From positions 1-25,547 of the forward strand of contig JBBSEX010000039.1 of NCBI GenBank assembly GCA_038239345.1: a DNA stretch of 25,547 bases, read 5' to 3'. Made by a program: the position numbers and the translations under genes. This DNA is from JBBSEX01 sp038239345 (GTDB taxonomy: Bacteria; Acidobacteriota; Terriglobia; Bryobacterales; Bryobacteraceae). Of this stretch, positions 24,201 through 25,547 are shown in pieces. Every line of letters begins with the position of its first letter. Position 1 is the first letter of the stretch. The notes under the pieces are model-generated. The model made no database searches, was not told the origin of the DNA, and saw only the letters and a program-made list of their open reading frames with translations.

Positions 24201-24942
24201 TAAGTATAAAGGCGAGATCGAGGAACTGAAGCTCAAGATTGCGGCTGCGGGACCCGTGGAACTCCAGGGCCAGGCGCTTGGAAAGCTTATCGAGATAAGG
24301 GCTCTTCTCCCGGTAAAGGCTCCCCCAACGGTGAACCTTTCCATCTTTCCGATCTGGAAGAAGCTTCTGGAACTGTATGACGGCGGTAAGTCGGAAATCG
24401 AGCTGAAGAAGGAGAGCCTGCATCTCGATGACTATTGTTTTGCCGGTCCGCGCAAAGCCGGCCCGTGGTTTGGGTCGTTAAGCGAGATCAAAGGCAAGGA
24501 TGCCTGCAAGGTGTTGGTGTTTGGGCTTGAGATTTGTGCTGACCATGCCGCAAACCGGCTGGAGGCGATCAACACGGGTGCAGACGCGGTCAGCATCGAT
24601 ATTCAATTGGTGCCGTCAGCAGGCATGATGCCGCTGTACTATGCGGCGCGGCAGGGCGGATACATCTTCAATTGTGACGGCTGGAATAAGAAACCCAAAG
24701 AGGGAGGGATGTCACTGGAAGTCGAGCATGACGGCCCGAGTCCGTGCAAAGACAGCAAGGGACTCGATTTCTCTCCGACGTTTCCGCACACAGCGGTAGG
24801 TAAGCGAGAGAGCGCCGGTAAACAGGTTGGCGCCTGCTTGGTCCCTGTGGAGCATGATGTCAACGCCGGCTTGGCGAAGGTGATCTTTGAGTCTGGTGCA
24901 GGAAAACTGCACGTATACCCCCTGCAGGACTTGCCTAAGTAA
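21277..24942 (+). CDS. Giant protein: Cys knuckle, prealbumin-like repeats, split nitrilase-like domain
   Basis: 1221 residues, no signal peptide. Cys4, Cys7, Cys13, Cys15 (YCVNCGKPLKCTCD) form a possible zinc knuckle. Four beta modules of about 100 residues follow (about 36-420), three opening with KAKLKV-like strands and ending VVFEV/LVFEL/VIFKV. From about 550 a nitrilase-like fold is suggested by Glu597 (VLKVFMIPECFFQG), Lys653 (GYKREIYEMRN) and Cys1087 (VLVFGLEICADHAANRL), the order of the family's Glu-Lys-Cys triad. Lys and Cys are normally a few dozen residues apart; here about 430 intervene, including coiled-coil-like helices near 874-990. It might hydrolyse or transfer amide/nitrile carbons, or be a binding scaffold if inactive. 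Start ATG at 21277 lacks a strong ribosome site and may be coupled to the preceding gene. Confidence 0.7.
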   Translation: MPYCVNCGKPLKCTCDKPQQPIGQTAIDCPKLAKGRLWIHVTDDLGVNIPGVPVSGKIEQPTGGSGMAKFEDLEPGSYTAAMKPSPANLKLYDVIKGTELSKPVQVKAGVLAYVLFDLVRKAKLKVRFVVKSGTGLATESPLDAVGIPVQAVYTGDGAQPKEESRTSAGSIADFGVVSAGKYKLTPTFTGLSKDDYDHVDDPQEVELQPGDDAPVVFEVKRKAKLTVKFVLKACGPKFLDDLPFKTTAIPVKATPKDKGSTDNKTTVEDQAVLKLTPASYAVTPDYSVLGTMFEWKPEPRDVAVDGDDGDPLVFELGRKAKLKVEIVYEHDPDHHLRDTEDGIVPIKLEFLGNDFKPAATLPDGNTKEGIAEFADLSPGKYKITPDFSKLDKCKFDYTPAPCEVEVFPGVDEPVIFKVEPLYQKVHFIGHTLLAIPTQVYKPHAEDADKLTITEVPDQKRTFAYTSRPMPGLPYTAKDFADPTKVSFFGGKKLSFKKRPASEGGAPWTLADLHPDFRDTTKVEYDATWNATFKRRPETDTPYCYEELKGVWKGRYHGYRDDAEDIDHRVAFVADTLDKAFAQADKHPTVLKVFMIPECFFQGVYGAYLVDDASKLLTKLQKLVAPVKWKDWVFVFGTVNSVFAPLPPAGIGYKREIYEMRNHAPVLRGGLGKENGFGETSTRMIQKLVNSAELADELIPHPDPVRLQAINEDVQFADTENDDKVGKVLMEILNDKGESGAPARLFITDNGLPKEWWPSLTESLEGILGDWGLTRVTRAIRVACNDKINSRPLKDWVCVTIAADVNKTSEIVSKKDAMLQAVGSEWQKQYSGLERAEWRTNTAARTAVLNSVINDKTTPATEWGLILPYQKEYVQSELATLNREYDDLSGQLKVVMPALDLEAVETVAFNKIDEVHRKLCTELKEYEDKPAELVTALDGAKLKKVQAKSNPARLLACEQEIQEINDQIEELRLNPDKYKGEIEELKLKIAAAGPVELQGQALGKLIEIRALLPVKAPPTVNLSIFPIWKKLLELYDGGKSEIELKKESLHLDDYCFAGPRKAGPWFGSLSEIKGKDACKVLVFGLEICADHAANRLEAINTGADAVSIDIQLVPSAGMMPLYYAARQGGYIFNCDGWNKKPKEGGMSLEVEHDGPSPCKDSKGLDFSPTFPHTAVGKRESAGKQVGACLVPVEHDVNAGLAKVIFESGAGKLHVYPLQDLPK
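21637..22530 (+). repeat. Three tandem prealbumin-like modules within the giant protein
   Basis: Codons for K-A-K-L-[KT]-V recur at 21637, 21940 and 22231, spacings of 303 and 291 bases. Each unit contains a central GKYKLTP/ASYAVTP/GKYKITP strand and ends before the next KAKL. A more divergent first unit lies upstream (about 21382-21630). These resemble carboxypeptidase-regulatory/SpaA-like beta domains often used as rigid spacers. Confidence 0.75.
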
Positions 24943-25438
24943 ATCTGCTGCTCTCGATTCATCACTCTGGTCGCGCGGCGAAGCGAGTGGTTCATGGACG
25001 AGAAGAGCGGATCGTCGAAAAAAGGACGTATGGCCAGACAAGCTCATCCCGCTCTGGCGATGCCCCGCCAACATCCGCCGTCTTTCCTCGATGCTCGCTT
25101 CCATGCCGCCATGTTCCCCTAAGAGTGGCTTGGTTTTCAGGTGGGTTGCTGACGCTTACGGTTCAGGCTTCGGCGTGTCCCGAGTGCCGTTAGCACCACA
25201 CATCTCAAGCTCCAGGTTTCTCACCAGCACACTTGGCCTCGTCTCGGACCAAAGACGAACGGAAGATTGAGGTCGGTCGCGAATGGGAACATGTACGGGA
25301 TCGTGGGCCTTCGAAAAACTACGTCTGCTCGCACGGTAATTTGCACAAATCCTATATCCGTCAGCTTCTGTAAATATCGCACCAGGGCTTTGCAAGTGCT
25401 CAAGGAAAGCCCGTTGGATGTCTTTGCAATACAAGGAC
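24943..25438. other. Non-coding or decayed stretch before the right IS
   Basis: About 500 bases without a convincing intact gene. On the minus strand near 25020-25104 a short frame reads SIEERRRMLAGHRQSGMS, which faintly recalls the N-terminal helix-turn-helix of transposase-type OrfA proteins. Its continuation does not support this. Next to the IS lies a possible winged-helix fragment, listed separately. The composition suggests debris of older insertions. No terminator hairpin with a T run was found after 24942. Confidence 0.5.
25221..25438 (-). pseudogene. Possible winged-helix fragment truncated by the right IS
   Basis: The minus-strand frame from the IS border reads IAKTSNGLSLSTCKALVRYL, then QKLTDIGFVQITVRADV, and ends at TGA (25221-25223). 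The pattern resembles the recognition helix and wing of MarR/IclR-like DNA-binding domains (S-x-S-T-x-x-x-L-x-x-L-x-x-x-G-[FL]-V). The start would lie beyond 25438, where the IS begins. The following residues are not recognisable. Chance resemblance cannot be excluded. Confidence 0.35.
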
Positions 25439-25458
25439 TGACGTGCCCTCGATAATCT
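25439..25458 (+). repeat. Terminal inverted repeat (left) of right IS
   Basis: TGACGTGCCCTCGATAATCT pairs, with one substitution and one indel over the first 15 bases, with the minus-strand reading of the IS end at 139. It lies 88 bases before an orfA start, a usual distance for IS3-family elements. Confidence 0.65.
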
Positions 25459-25526
25459 GGACCAGATAAAATTGAGGATTTCAGGATCGGCGCAGAAGGA
25501 AGAAGCGACGAAAAGGAGATCCGAAG

Positions 25527-25547
25527 ATGAAAAAAGGGCGGTTCACA
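25527..25547 (+). CDS. IS3-family orfA (HTH_Tnp_1), first seven codons
   Basis: ATG at 25527 with AGGAG eight bases upstream, coding MKKGRFT before the window ends. IS3-family orfA proteins of the IS407 type typically open MKK-x-[RK]-F-[TS]-E-E-Q-I. With the terminal repeat 88 bases upstream this is a convincing partial orfA, whose helix-turn-helix product is normally joined to orfB by programmed frameshifting. Confidence 0.75.

Larger units (their letters stand above)
25439..25547 (+). mobile_element. IS3-family insertion sequence, left end only
   Basis: This element starts at the terminal repeat at 25439 and runs out of the window in the plus direction, the same orientation as the IS ending at 139. 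Its 5' leader holds no other gene. Together the two ends suggest one IS species present in two direct copies about 25.3 kb apart. Confidence 0.75.

Noticed and set aside
13142..24942. Complete type VI or phage-tail-like secretion locus
   Set aside because: No VgrG, Hcp, PAAR, sheath, baseplate or ATPase gene is present; only effector-like architecture was seen.
24712..25104. Minus-strand frame overlapping the 3' end of the nitrilase-like gene
   Set aside because: Only its first 25 residues faintly resemble a transposase helix-turn-helix; most of it is antisense to the giant gene.

Overview
The window looks like chromosomal DNA of a soil bacterium, most likely an Acidobacteriota member of the Solibacter/Bryobacter kind. 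This is an inference from gene style: TPR remnants of the serine/threonine-kinase type, an RHS core of the type common in that phylum, NmrA-like reductases beside small secreted Dabb-like proteins, and an RND pump of a non-canonical subfamily. No rRNA, tRNA or CRISPR array was seen. The segment between 140 and 25438 is bounded by two IS3-family ends in the same orientation. The left one is a transposase C-terminus plus right terminal repeat ending at 139. The right one is a left terminal repeat starting at 25439 followed by an orfA start at 25527.

Layout. (1) 1-939 is a graveyard: IS end, a frameshifted RHS-core fragment (minus) cut by the IS, and a frameshifted TPR-protein C-terminus (plus). 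(2) 1061-3086 is a NarX-type histidine kinase and a NarL-type response regulator, overlapping by 8 bases. (3) 10181-3097 (minus) is an efflux operon: AraC-type regulator, periplasmic adaptor, RND pump, TolC-like channel and a lone receiver-like domain. Its genes overlap or nearly abut. (4) 10485-13121 (plus) holds two NmrA-like reductases between two small paralogous proteins. Both reductases are broken, one by a single-base loss in a C run and the other by two in-frame nonsense codons, and both small proteins have disturbed N-termini. (5) 20748-13142 (minus) and 20881-24942 (plus) are two divergent operons of mostly unfamiliar genes, the most interesting part of the window.

The divergent locus contains two very large proteins without a visible signal peptide. 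One (1302 aa) has proline-rich linkers and a metzincin-like zinc site HExxHxxGxxD with a Met-turn. The other (1221 aa) has an N-terminal cysteine knuckle, tandem prealbumin-like modules and what I read as a nitrilase-like Glu-Lys-Cys triad split by a roughly 400-residue insertion. Each giant is directly preceded by a protein of one small-domain family beginning with the pattern ML-x-IRR-x-Q, one gene carrying two copies of the domain and the other one copy. Two paralogous beta-propeller proteins and a cupin complete the minus-strand operon. The pairing of a dedicated small protein with a multidomain enzyme resembles adaptor/effector modules of secretion systems, but no VgrG, Hcp, PAAR, sheath or baseplate gene lies in the window, so function is inference only.
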